This document shows positions 56,815-64,000 of a stretch of 64,000 nucleotides of DNA, piece by piece. A model generated the notes under the pieces. The model saw nothing but the letters and a program-made list of their open reading frames with translations, did not search any database and was not told the origin of the DNA. Position numbers and translations under genes: made by a program. Position 1 is the stretch's first letter, and every line of letters starts with the position of its first letter. Source of the DNA: Paracoccaceae bacterium (GTDB taxonomy: Bacteria; Pseudomonadota; Alphaproteobacteria; Rhodobacterales; Rhodobacteraceae). The DNA lies in assembly GCA_030148225.1 (NCBI GenBank), contig JASBTX010000011.1:1-64000 (forward strand), written 5' to 3'.

Positions 56815-57597
56815 ATGACCCGGGTTCTGATCGTCGAAAGCCATTCGCCCGCGCTCTGCGCGCGTGACCGCGCCGCCGGGCGTGAGAGTGCGGCTGATAT
56901 GTATGCCGGTGCATTCCGGTCATTCGATCCCGAACTGTCGACCCAGATCGTGGCCCCATACGAGGATGAGGTTGCCCGGCTGGACGGCATCGATGCCGTG
57001 GCCTTTACCGGGTCGGACGTGGAATGGGCGACAGATGATCCCCGGGCTGTACCGCTGGCGCGCGTGATGGAGGACGTTTTTGCGCGTGGCTTGCCAACGC
57101 TCGGGTCCTGCAACGGTATGCAACTTGCCGCGGTCGTGCTTGGTGGTGGCGTCGGTGCAAGTGCCGCAGGTTACGAGGACGGGCTGGCGCGACAGGTGCG
57201 CCTGACAGCCGAGGGGAATACCCATCCGATGATGGCGGGCCGGAACGGAGAATTCGCGGCACCTGCTGTGCATCGTGACGAGGTCACGGCCTTGCCGGAT
57301 GGCGCAGAGCTGCTTGCTACGAATACCCATTCGCGGGTTCAGGCCTTTGCCTATGACAAAGCTGGCGTCAGTTTCTGGGGGGTGCAATATCATCCGGAAT
57401 ATGCCGCCCCGGTCATTGCCCGCAAGATCAGGGAAACCGGACGGTCCGATGCCGGGTTTGCCGATGACCTTGCCGTGATGGACCGCGATGAGGATGCCGC
57501 CGGACGGTTGAGCGTTTCACCCCGGGACCTGCAACCGCAGCAACGCCTGACAGAGCTGCGCAACTGGCTCGAATTCATACAAAGGGATAAGCCATGA
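56815..57597 (+). CDS. Class I glutamine amidotransferase-like protein inserted between pheS and pheT
   Basis: The 260-residue protein is a stand-alone class I GATase domain related to GMP synthase N-termini. The nucleophile cysteine is in LGSCNGMQLAAV (about residue 99) and the catalytic His and Glu are in GVQYHPEY, so the triad is complete. It may take ammonia from glutamine or cleave a gamma-glutamyl compound; the substrate is unknown. I chose ATG 56815 rather than an upstream ATG at 56791. Its stop overlaps pheT by 4 bases. Confidence 0.87.
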   Translation: MTRVLIVESHSPALCARDRAAGRESAADMYAGAFRSFDPELSTQIVAPYEDEVARLDGIDAVAFTGSDVEWATDDPRAVPLARVMEDVFARGLPTLGSCNGMQLAAVVLGGGVGASAAGYEDGLARQVRLTAEGNTHPMMAGRNGEFAAPAVHRDEVTALPDGAELLATNTHSRVQAFAYDKAGVSFWGVQYHPEYAAPVIARKIRETGRSDAGFADDLAVMDRDEDAAGRLSVSPRDLQPQQRLTELRNWLEFIQRDKP

Positions 57598-60002
57598 AAT
57601 TCACATTGTCCTGGCTGAAAAAACATCTGGAGACCGAGGCATCGCTGGATGAGATCGTCTATGCGCTGACCGATCTGGGCCTTGAGGTTGAGGATGTCGT
57701 CAATCCTGCCGACACGCTTGGTGAATTCACAATCGGATATGTGAAATCCGCGGACAAACATCCTGACGCGGACAAGCTGAGGGTGTGCATGGTCGAAACC
57801 GATGAAGGTGAGAAACAGATCATCTGCGGCGCCCCCAACGCACGCCAGGGCATCCGCGTCGTGGTGGCCAAACCGGGCATGTATATCCCGGGCATCGACA
57901 CCACGATTTCGGTGGGCAAGATACGGGGCGTCGAAAGCTTTGGCATGATGTGTTCCGAGCGCGAGATGCAGCTCTCGGATGAGCATGACGGCATCATCGA
58001 ACTGGACTCGGGCGAGGTCGGCGACCGGTTTGTTGACTGGCTGGCGGTGAATGATCCCGAAAAGGTCGATCCGATGATCGATATCGCGATCACGCCCAAC
58101 CGCCCGGATGCGCTGGGTGTGCGGGGCATTGCACGCGATCTGGCGGCGCGCGGGCTTGGCCAAATGAAACCCGCGCCCGAAATCAGCATCGCGGGTGGTT
58201 TCACATCCGGGATCGACGTCGAGATAGACAAGGATACGCTGGATGGCTGCCCCCTTTTCACGGGCCGTCTGGTGCGGGGCGTGCGAAACGGCCCCAGCCC
58301 GGAATGGCTGCAATCGCTGCTGAAATCCATCGGGTTGCGCCCGATCTCGGCGTTGGTCGATATCACCAACTACTTCACCTATGATCAGAACCGGCCCCTG
58401 CACGTATTCGATGCCGACAAGGTGCAGGGCAATCTGCGCGTCCACCGCGCAGAGGGCGGCGAGGTGATCACGGCGCTGGATGACAAGGAATACACTTTGC
58501 AGCCCGGCATGATGGCGATTTCCGACGACGCCGGGGTCGAAAGTATCGCCGGCATCATGGGCGGTGTCGCCAGCGGCTGTACCGATGAGACGGTAAATGT
58601 CTTTGTCGAAAGCGCCTATTGGGATCCGGTGACGATTGCGCACACGGGCCGCAAGCTCAAGATCAACTCGGATGCGCGCTATCGTTTCGAGCGCGGCGTC
58701 GATCCGGCATATACCCCTGATGGGCTGGACGCAGCTGTTCAGATGATCCTTGATCTGTGCGGCGGCGAAGCCTCGGACAAGGTGATGGCGGGTGCGGTTC
58801 CCGATAAGTCGCGGTCCTACAAGCTTGATACGGACCGGGTGCAATCTCTGGTCGGGATGGAAATCCCCGCTGATGAACAGCGCGCGACGCTGCGGGCGCT
58901 GGGTTTCGAATTGCAGGGCGATCAGGCCAAGGTACCAAGCTGGCGTCCTGACGTGATGGGCGAGGCTGATCTGGTCGAGGAGGTGGCGCGGGTCGCTTCG
59001 CTGACCAAACTCAAAGGGATTGCGCTGCCGCGCGGGACCGAAGGCGTGCCCAAGCCGGTCCTGACACGCATCCAGCGTCGCGAACAGATCGCCCGCAGGA
59101 CAGCCGCCGCGCTGGGTTACAATGAATGCGTGACCTATTCCTTTGTTGATCAGGCATCCGCGCAGCTATTTGGCGGGGGCTTGGATGCCACGCGGCTGGA
59201 AAACCCGATCTCGAGCGACATGAGCCATATGCGCCCGTCACTCTTTCCGGGATTGCTGCAGGCAGCGGCCCGCAATCAGGCGCGTGGCGAGATGGATCTG
59301 GCGCTGTTCGAGGTGGGGCCGGTATTTCACGGTGGTGAACCCGAGGAACAGGAGTTGCTGATCGCGGGTATTCTTGTTGGCCATACCGGCCCCAAGGATA
59401 TTCACGGCGCGCGCCGGGTGCATGACCTCTATGACGCCAAGGCGGATATCGAAGCGATCCTGTCGGCGGTCGGTGCGCCGCAGAAGATGATGATCCAACG
59501 CGGCGCACGGGAATGGTGGCATCCGGGCCGCAGCGGGCGCATGTCGCTGGGTCCCAAGAATATTCTGGCCAGTTTCGGTGAGTTGCATCCGCGCGTGATC
59601 GCGTCGATGGATATCAAGGGCCCGGTGGTCGGGTTTGCCGCGCATCTTGCGCGCATCCCCGAGCCGAAATCTAAAACCGCCACACGCCCAGCACTTGAGG
59701 TGCAGGATTTGCAGTCGGTCGAACGTGACTTTGCCTTTGTCGTCGATACGGATGTCGAGGCGATCAATATCGTGAACGCCGCAGGGGGCGCCGACAAGGC
59801 GCTGATCACATCGGTCAGGGTATTTGACGAATTCACCGGGGCTGCTGCCGAGGCGCAGATTGGTGCGGGCAAGAAATCGCTGGCCGTCAGTGTTACCCTG
59901 CAGCCAAAGACCCGGACCCTGACCGACGAGGAAATCGAAGAGGTATCGGCCCGGATCGTCGCCAAGGTGAACAAGGCCACCGGCGGCGTGCTCAGAAATT
60001 AG
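57594..60002 (+). CDS. pheT: Phenylalanyl-tRNA synthetase beta subunit
   Basis: PheT (802 aa) contains the tRNA-binding and editing parts of PheRS. An OB-fold tRNA-binding domain (about residues 40-150, VCMVETDEGEKQIICGAPNA), the B3/B4 editing domain, B5 and a C-terminal ferredoxin-fold anticodon-binding domain (last 95 residues) can be recognised. It is translationally coupled to the amidotransferase gene. Confidence 0.97.
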   Translation: MKFTLSWLKKHLETEASLDEIVYALTDLGLEVEDVVNPADTLGEFTIGYVKSADKHPDADKLRVCMVETDEGEKQIICGAPNARQGIRVVVAKPGMYIPGIDTTISVGKIRGVESFGMMCSEREMQLSDEHDGIIELDSGEVGDRFVDWLAVNDPEKVDPMIDIAITPNRPDALGVRGIARDLAARGLGQMKPAPEISIAGGFTSGIDVEIDKDTLDGCPLFTGRLVRGVRNGPSPEWLQSLLKSIGLRPISALVDITNYFTYDQNRPLHVFDADKVQGNLRVHRAEGGEVITALDDKEYTLQPGMMAISDDAGVESIAGIMGGVASGCTDETVNVFVESAYWDPVTIAHTGRKLKINSDARYRFERGVDPAYTPDGLDAAVQMILDLCGGEASDKVMAGAVPDKSRSYKLDTDRVQSLVGMEIPADEQRATLRALGFELQGDQAKVPSWRPDVMGEADLVEEVARVASLTKLKGIALPRGTEGVPKPVLTRIQRREQIARRTAAALGYNECVTYSFVDQASAQLFGGGLDATRLENPISSDMSHMRPSLFPGLLQAAARNQARGEMDLALFEVGPVFHGGEPEEQELLIAGILVGHTGPKDIHGARRVHDLYDAKADIEAILSAVGAPQKMMIQRGAREWWHPGRSGRMSLGPKNILASFGELHPRVIASMDIKGPVVGFAAHLARIPEPKSKTATRPALEVQDLQSVERDFAFVVDTDVEAINIVNAAGGADKALITSVRVFDEFTGAAAEAQIGAGKKSLAVSVTLQPKTRTLTDEEIEEVSARIVAKVNKATGGVLRN

Positions 60003-60015
60003 CGGGAGAGAGGTC

Positions 60016-60471
60016 ATGACACTCAGGGTATATCTGTCGGGCGAAATTCATACCGACTGGCGCGATCAGATCATGACCGGTGCCACCGGTCTGGATGTAG
60101 AGTTTGATGCGCCGGTAACCGATCACGATGCATCCGATGATTGCGGTGTCGCGATCCTGGGTGAAGAAAGCAGTAAATACTGGCATGACCACAAGGGTGC
60201 GATGGTCAATGCCATCCGCACCCGGCGTGGGATTACGCAGGCCGATGTCGTGGTGGTCCGGTTCGGCGACAAGTACAAACAGTGGAACGCCGCATTTGAT
60301 GCCGGCTATGCGGCGGCGCTGGGCAAATCACTGATCGTGCTGCATCCACCCGAGCATCAGCACGCATTGAAAGAGGTCGACGCCGCCGCACTCGCGGTTG
60401 CCGAAACGCCCGCCCAGGTGGTCGATATTCTGAAATACGTGCTAACCGGCGAACTGCCAGCCGGGCGTTAG
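60016..60471 (+). CDS. ytoQ: YtoQ family protein
   Basis: The 151-residue protein matches YtoQ: MTLRVYLSGEIHTDWRDQI at the start, HKGAMVNAIRTRRGI and DVVVVRFGDKYKQWNAAFDA. It has a nucleoside-deoxyribosyltransferase-like Rossmann fold by resemblance; the reaction is unknown. It follows pheT by 13 nt. Confidence 0.88.
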   Translation: MTLRVYLSGEIHTDWRDQIMTGATGLDVEFDAPVTDHDASDDCGVAILGEESSKYWHDHKGAMVNAIRTRRGITQADVVVVRFGDKYKQWNAAFDAGYAAALGKSLIVLHPPEHQHALKEVDAAALAVAETPAQVVDILKYVLTGELPAGR

Positions 60472-60488
60472 CGGCGGTTCACGCAGCC

Positions 60489-61187
60489 TTATTCACGTGG
60501 CGGGATCAGACGACCGCGCTGAACCGCGGGGCGGGCGAGGAACCGTTCGACATAGGCCCGTGTATTCCCGAGCTGATCCCAACCTACGAGATCGTGCACC
60601 CCATAGAAATCCAGCGCACCCAGCCAGGGGGCAAGCGCGATATCCGCGATTGAATAATCACCCGAAATCCATTCCCGCCCATCAAGCTGGGTTTCGACCA
60701 CGTTCAACAGGCGGATCGCTTCGTTGACATAGCGTTCGCGCGGACGGGGGTCTTCGATTTCCGCCCCGGCAAAACGGGCGAAAAATCCCAGCTGTCCGAA
60801 CATTGGCCCGACACCACCCATCTGAAACATCAGCCACTGGATGACATGTGCACGTTCCGCCGCCCCGGTGGGTATGAGCATACCGGATTTCTCGGCCAGG
60901 TAAATCAGGATGGCACCGGATTCAAATAGGGTTACCGGTTCACCGTCCGGGCCGTTCGGGTCGATGATTGCGGGTATCTTGTTGTTGGGATTAAGCGACA
61001 GGAACTCGGCGCTTTTGACGTCGGCATCAGCCAGCGTCACGCGATGCGCCTCGTATTCCAGACCCATCTCCTCAAGCGCGATTGACGCCTTGACGCCATT
61101 GGGCGTGGGAAATGAATAAAGCTGGATGACTTCCGGATTGCTGGGTGGCCAGCGCCGCGTGATGGGGAATTCGCTAAGTTTCGACAT
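60489..61187 (-). CDS. Glutathione S-transferase, YfcG/YghU (Nu)-like
   Basis: The 232-residue protein has a thioredoxin-fold N-terminal domain (PNGVKASIALEEMGLEYEAH, NNKIPAIID, LFESGAILIYLAEK) and a helical C-terminal domain. The position of the catalytic Ser, Tyr or Cys is occupied by TPNG, as in Nu-class enzymes that reduce disulfide bonds of glutathione conjugates. It is transcribed against ytoQ. Confidence 0.9.
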   Translation of the reverse strand: MSKLSEFPITRRWPPSNPEVIQLYSFPTPNGVKASIALEEMGLEYEAHRVTLADADVKSAEFLSLNPNNKIPAIIDPNGPDGEPVTLFESGAILIYLAEKSGMLIPTGAAERAHVIQWLMFQMGGVGPMFGQLGFFARFAGAEIEDPRPRERYVNEAIRLLNVVETQLDGREWISGDYSIADIALAPWLGALDFYGVHDLVGWDQLGNTRAYVERFLARPAVQRGRLIPPRE

Positions 61188-61321
61188 AAACTATCCTCTC
61201 TCTGGAACCTGAACCTAAGATTTTCCGGCATGCAGAAAAGATGTGCGCCCGTGTTTCTCGGCAGATATACCTGTGCATACATGCGCAGCCAAATAGCGCA
61301 GCTGAAACGGGAGAAACTATA

Positions 61322-61753
61322 GTGCTACAGGAATTCAAGGACTTCATTGCCAAGGGCAATGTCATGGATATGGCCGTCGGGATCATCATCGGCGCGGCAT
61401 TCACCGCGATCGTCAAATCGATGGTCAGCGATCTGATCAATCCGATTGTCGGGATTTTCACCGGCGGACTGGACTTTTCCAATCTGTTCTTTGTTATCGG
61501 CGGTGGAGAGTTCGCTTCGCTCGACGCCGCACGCGAGGCAGGCGCAGCCGTCTTTGCCTATGGTGCATTCATCAATGCCGTGATCAATTTCCTGATCATT
61601 GCCTTCGTGGTCTTCATGCTGGTGCGCTATGTCAACAAGGTCAAAGCCGCCGCCGAAAAGGCTGAGGAACCGGTCGAGGAAGCCCCGACCGAAGATCCCG
61701 GCCCCAGCGAAAAGGACATCCTGATCGAGATCAGGGACGCCCTGCAGAAATAA
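61322..61753 (+). CDS. mscL: Large-conductance mechanosensitive channel MscL
   Basis: MscL (143 aa) opens when the inner membrane stretches during osmotic downshock. The start is GTG at 61322 after GGGAG, giving [22 protein letters not shown]1 has [22 protein letters not shown]2 is [20 protein letters not shown], and there is a charged C-terminal helix. Confidence 0.97.
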   Translation: MLQEFKDFIAKGNVMDMAVGIIIGAAFTAIVKSMVSDLINPIVGIFTGGLDFSNLFFVIGGGEFASLDAAREAGAAVFAYGAFINAVINFLIIAFVVFMLVRYVNKVKAAAEKAEEPVEEAPTEDPGPSEKDILIEIRDALQK

Positions 61754-61761
61754 AGCATGAA

Positions 61762-61783
61762 GGGTGGCCGCGTGCGGCCACCC
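61762..61783. terminator. Hairpin between convergent mscL and ald
   Basis: A perfect 8-bp stem (61762-61769 with 61776-61783), able to extend inwards by two pairs, fills the 32-nt gap. There is no T run. Confidence 0.6.
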
Positions 61784-61785
61784 GA

Positions 61786-62904
61786 TCAGGCCTTGAGCGC
61801 GAGGGCAGGGCTGAGAACGTCAATACCCAGCGCCTTGCCCACCGCATAATATGTCAGATTGCCGGCATGGACGTTAAGCCCGTCCAAGAGGTGCGGATCA
61901 TCCTCGCAGGCCTGTCGCCATCCCTTATCCGCCAGCGAGAGCAGGAACGGCAGCGTCGCGTTGCCCAGCGCCAGCGTCGATGTGCGCGCGACAGCACCCG
62001 GCATATTGGCCACACAGTAATGCATGATGCCGTCAACCTCGTAGATCGGATCCTGATGCGTTGTCGCGCGGGAGGTTTCGAAACATCCGCCCTGATCGAT
62101 GGCAACATCGACAATGGCGGCGCCCGGCTTCATCGAGGAGAGCTGATCGCGTGTCACCAGCTTGGGCGCGGCGGCGCCCGGGATCAGCACAGCCCCGATC
62201 ACCATGTCGGCCGTGGCCACGTGATCTGCGGTAGCGGCGGCAGAGGCAAAGGCGGTGTTGAATTCGCGCCCGAAAACATCATCAAGGTAGCGCATGCGCG
62301 GCAGCGAACGGTCCAGAACGGTCACGCGGGCGCCCATGCCCGCCGCAACCCGTGCGGCATGTGTGCCCACGACACCGCCGCCGATCACGACCACGCGCGC
62401 AGGTTCCACCCCCGGCACCCCACCCATCAGCACACCGCGCCCGCCATTGGCCTTTTGCAGCGTCCAAGAACCGACCTGCGGCGCAAGTTTGCCCGCCACT
62501 TCGGACATCGGCGCCAGCAAAGGCAACCCGCCCGTATTGTCAGTGACGGTTTCATAGGCAATGGCCGTACAACCCGACGCAATCAGATCGCGGGTCTGAT
62601 CGGGGTCGGGGGCGAGATGCAGATAGGTAAACAGTATCTGCCCCTCGCGCAGCATCTTGCGCTCGACCGCCTGCGGCTCCTTGACCTTGACGATCATGTC
62701 GGCACTGGCAAAGACCTCTTTGGCATCCGGCGCGATGCGGGCACCCGCCGAGATGTAGTCGTCATCAGTGAACCCGGCGCCGGCACCTGCCATCGTCTCG
62801 ATCAAGACATCATGACCGTGGGCAATGGCCTCTCTTGTCGCTGCCGGGGTCATGCCCACGCGAAATTCCTGGGGTTTGATTTCCTTCGGGCATCCGATTT
62901 TCAT
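61786..62904 (-). CDS. ald: Alanine dehydrogenase
   Basis: Ald (372 aa) interconverts L-alanine and pyruvate plus ammonia with NAD. The start MKIGCPKEIKPQEFRVGMTP, the Rossmann motif VVVIGGGVVGTHAARVAAGM and the DVAIDQGGCFETSRATTHQD block are typical. The Lrp-family gene is divergent from it, which is the usual regulator arrangement for ald. Confidence 0.97.
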   Translation of the reverse strand: MKIGCPKEIKPQEFRVGMTPAATREAIAHGHDVLIETMAGAGAGFTDDDYISAGARIAPDAKEVFASADMIVKVKEPQAVERKMLREGQILFTYLHLAPDPDQTRDLIASGCTAIAYETVTDNTGGLPLLAPMSEVAGKLAPQVGSWTLQKANGGRGVLMGGVPGVEPARVVVIGGGVVGTHAARVAAGMGARVTVLDRSLPRMRYLDDVFGREFNTAFASAAATADHVATADMVIGAVLIPGAAAPKLVTRDQLSSMKPGAAIVDVAIDQGGCFETSRATTHQDPIYEVDGIMHYCVANMPGAVARTSTLALGNATLPFLLSLADKGWRQACEDDPHLLDGLNVHAGNLTYYAVGKALGIDVLSPALALKA

Positions 62905-62954
62905 CAGATTATCCTCCTGACTGTATCCGCGCGGATTCTGCGCCGGAATGGACA

Positions 62955-62998
62955 GAATTTCTTGAGAAATTCGTCAACAAATATATAAATTTGATCAA
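62955..62998. promoter_or_regulatory. Symmetric AT-rich elements between ald and its Lrp regulator
   Basis: GAATTTC (62955-62961) and GAAATTC (62966-62972) make a perfect 7-bp inverted repeat around TTGA; TTGATCAA (62991-62998) is a second palindrome. Lrp-type regulators prefer such AT-rich symmetric DNA. The 118-nt gap must hold both divergent promoters. Confidence 0.5.
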
Positions 62999-63022
62999 TT
63001 ATCTTCGATAGAATTCGAAAAT

Positions 63023-63505
63023 ATGAGGACATTCATGCTTGATCACGAAATCGACAGCACGGATCGACGAATCCTGAATGTGCTGCAGAAATCCGGGCGT
63101 ATATCCAACGCCGACCTGTCGGAACGGATCAACCTGTCGCCTTCGGCCTGCCACCGGCGCGTGCAGCGGCTCGAGGAAGAGGGGATCATATCGAAATACG
63201 TGGCGTTGCTGGATCCGCGCAAACTGTCACGACCCACAACCGTTTTTGTCGAGATCACGCTGAGTGGGCAGGCGGATGAGGTTCTGGATGCCTTTGAAAA
63301 GGCGGTGGCGCGCGTGCCCGACGTGCTGGAATGCCATCTCATGGCCGGGCGTGCCGATTATCTGCTCAAGGTCGTAGCCAAAGATACCGAGGATTTTGCC
63401 CGTATTCACCGCCGCTACCTCGCCGGCCTTCCCGGTGTCGCGCAGCTGCACTCTTCCTTCACGCTCAGAACCGTCTTCAAAACGACCGCCCTGCCGGTGG
63501 ACTGA
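63023..63505 (+). CDS. Lrp/AsnC-family regulator, probably of ald
   Basis: The 160-residue protein has an N-terminal HTH (DRRILNVLQKSGRISNADLS, then SPSACHRRVQRLEEEGII) and a C-terminal RAM ligand-binding domain (about residues 75-155). It resembles AldR/PutR regulators that sense alanine or other amino acids. A second Met at residue 5 could be the true start. Confidence 0.92.
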   Translation: MRTFMLDHEIDSTDRRILNVLQKSGRISNADLSERINLSPSACHRRVQRLEEEGIISKYVALLDPRKLSRPTTVFVEITLSGQADEVLDAFEKAVARVPDVLECHLMAGRADYLLKVVAKDTEDFARIHRRYLAGLPGVAQLHSSFTLRTVFKTTALPVD

Positions 63506-63521
63506 GGACGGCGAAAACCTG

Positions 63522-64000
63522 TCAGTCGACCAGCTGATCGTTCCTGAGCCCGGCGCGTTCGTGGTGGCGTGGCAGAACGCGTCCGTATAGTTGCCGGGTG
63601 CGCTCGACGCTGCCGCACATCCCCTCGCGTTCGACGAACGAGAATATCCCGACATAGCGTCGGCGCGTGCCGCTGACGGGTAACACGCGGTGCAGTGCAT
63701 ATCTCCCTTTGAAAATCTGAAGGTCCCCGGGGTTCAGCACCAGCGTCTTGACGCGGTCCGATTGGCCGTCCAGCACTTCCCTGACCGCGTCGAAACATTC
63801 GTCATCCGATGTGCGCAGGGCAGGTGCATATTCGAATTCCCCACCTTCTTCGGCGTTCTGGATGGCCAGCGTCACAGTGTAGTTATTGGTATCGAAATGC
63901 CAGGGAAAGCCGTTGCCCGCATCCACCATATTGATGATGACATCGGCGAGCGGATCGTCATAGCGGAAAAACCTGTCTTCGCGTTCGCCCAGTGCGAGGC
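63522..64000 (-). CDS. 2OG-Fe(II) oxygenase of the HalD/BesD-like group (5' end outside window)
   Basis: The frame is open to the window end, so the N-terminus is missing; at least 158 residues are visible. The iron site shows PWHFDTNNYTVTLAIQ (His-X-Asp) and a distal histidine in GRYALHRVLP, with Arg residues nearby for 2-oxoglutarate. BesD-like halogenases replace the Asp by Gly; here the Asp is present, so hydroxylation rather than halogenation is expected. Substrate unknown. Confidence 0.75.
   Translation of the reverse strand, partial: LALGEREDRFFRYDDPLADVIINMVDAGNGFPWHFDTNNYTVTLAIQNAEEGGEFEYAPALRTSDDECFDAVREVLDGQSDRVKTLVLNPGDLQIFKGRYALHRVLPVSGTRRRYVGIFSFVEREGMCGSVERTRQLYGRVLPRHHERAGLRNDQLVD

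Noticed and set aside
57390-58844. 484-codon minus-strand frame over pheT
   Set aside because: PheT is clear on the plus strand; the antisense frame is a GC-bias artefact.

Overview
The window is a GC-rich alphaproteobacterial chromosome segment, most likely from the Rhodobacterales (Roseobacter/Rhodobacter group). The grounds are the protein families and their order: a BztABCD-type glutamate/aspartate ABC transporter, an L-malyl-CoA/beta-methylmalyl-CoA lyase, an ATP12 chaperone in an operon with rarA-crcB-rluC, DUF1244, a YidC-MOSC-EngB-ArgB string downstream of rpmH-rnpA-yidD, and the style of the ribosomal proteins. This assignment is inference from recognised families; no database was searched.

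Layout. 1-22,220 is the tuf-S10-spc-alpha ribosomal supercluster (rpsJ to rplQ), but it is broken by foreign genes at five points: an orphan histidine kinase (tuf/rpsJ), a 4-TM membrane protein (rplW/rplB), an EthD protein, a rhodanese and a 2OG-Fe(II) oxygenase-like protein (rplP/rpmC), a vWA protein, a LysR regulator and a methyltransferase (rpmD/rplO), and a small secreted protein (adk/rpsM). Terminator-like hairpins precede some breaks, and sigma70-like promoters with 17-nt spacers restart transcription after most of them. 22,271-26,396 is the rarA-crcB-rluC-HAD-atp12 operon. 26,629-31,162 is bztABCD. 31,199-39,943 is a long minus-strand block from rpmH back to sixA (ribosomal protein L34, RNase P protein, YidD, TtcA, a GGDEF/EAL protein, YidC, MOSC, EngB, ArgB, an iron-sulfur protein, SixA). 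40,109-41,641 holds an M20 amidohydrolase of lower GC bracketed by an intact tRNA-Arg(ACG) and a decayed copy of that tRNA's 3' end, which looks like the scar of a tRNA-targeted insertion. 41,705-48,628 carries a zinc-ribbon protein, ftsEX-plsC, a PPOX protein, accA, the malyl-CoA lyase and a TIM-barrel protein. 48,752-51,609 is a D-amino-acid module (dgcN, dgcA, dat). 51,635-64,000 has N-formylglutamate amidohydrolase, pyk, rpmI-rplT, pheS-glutamine amidotransferase-pheT, ytoQ, a GST, mscL, ald with its divergent Lrp regulator, and the 3' part of a 2OG-Fe(II) oxygenase.

How the genes fit together. Most of the window is translation and envelope housekeeping. Accessory metabolism points to amino-acid and organic-acid use: import of acidic amino acids (Bzt), conversion of D-amino acids to D-Glu (Dat), then N-acetylation and racemisation (DgcN/DgcA) towards L-Glu, plus alanine dehydrogenase and C2-compound assimilation through malyl-CoA lyase. 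I found no CRISPR array, intact IS element, prophage or obvious new defence system. The items most worth checking are the tRNA-bracketed islet, a 15-bp palindrome present twice, the duplicated tuf 3' end, the D-amino-acid module and the pheS/pheT insertion.
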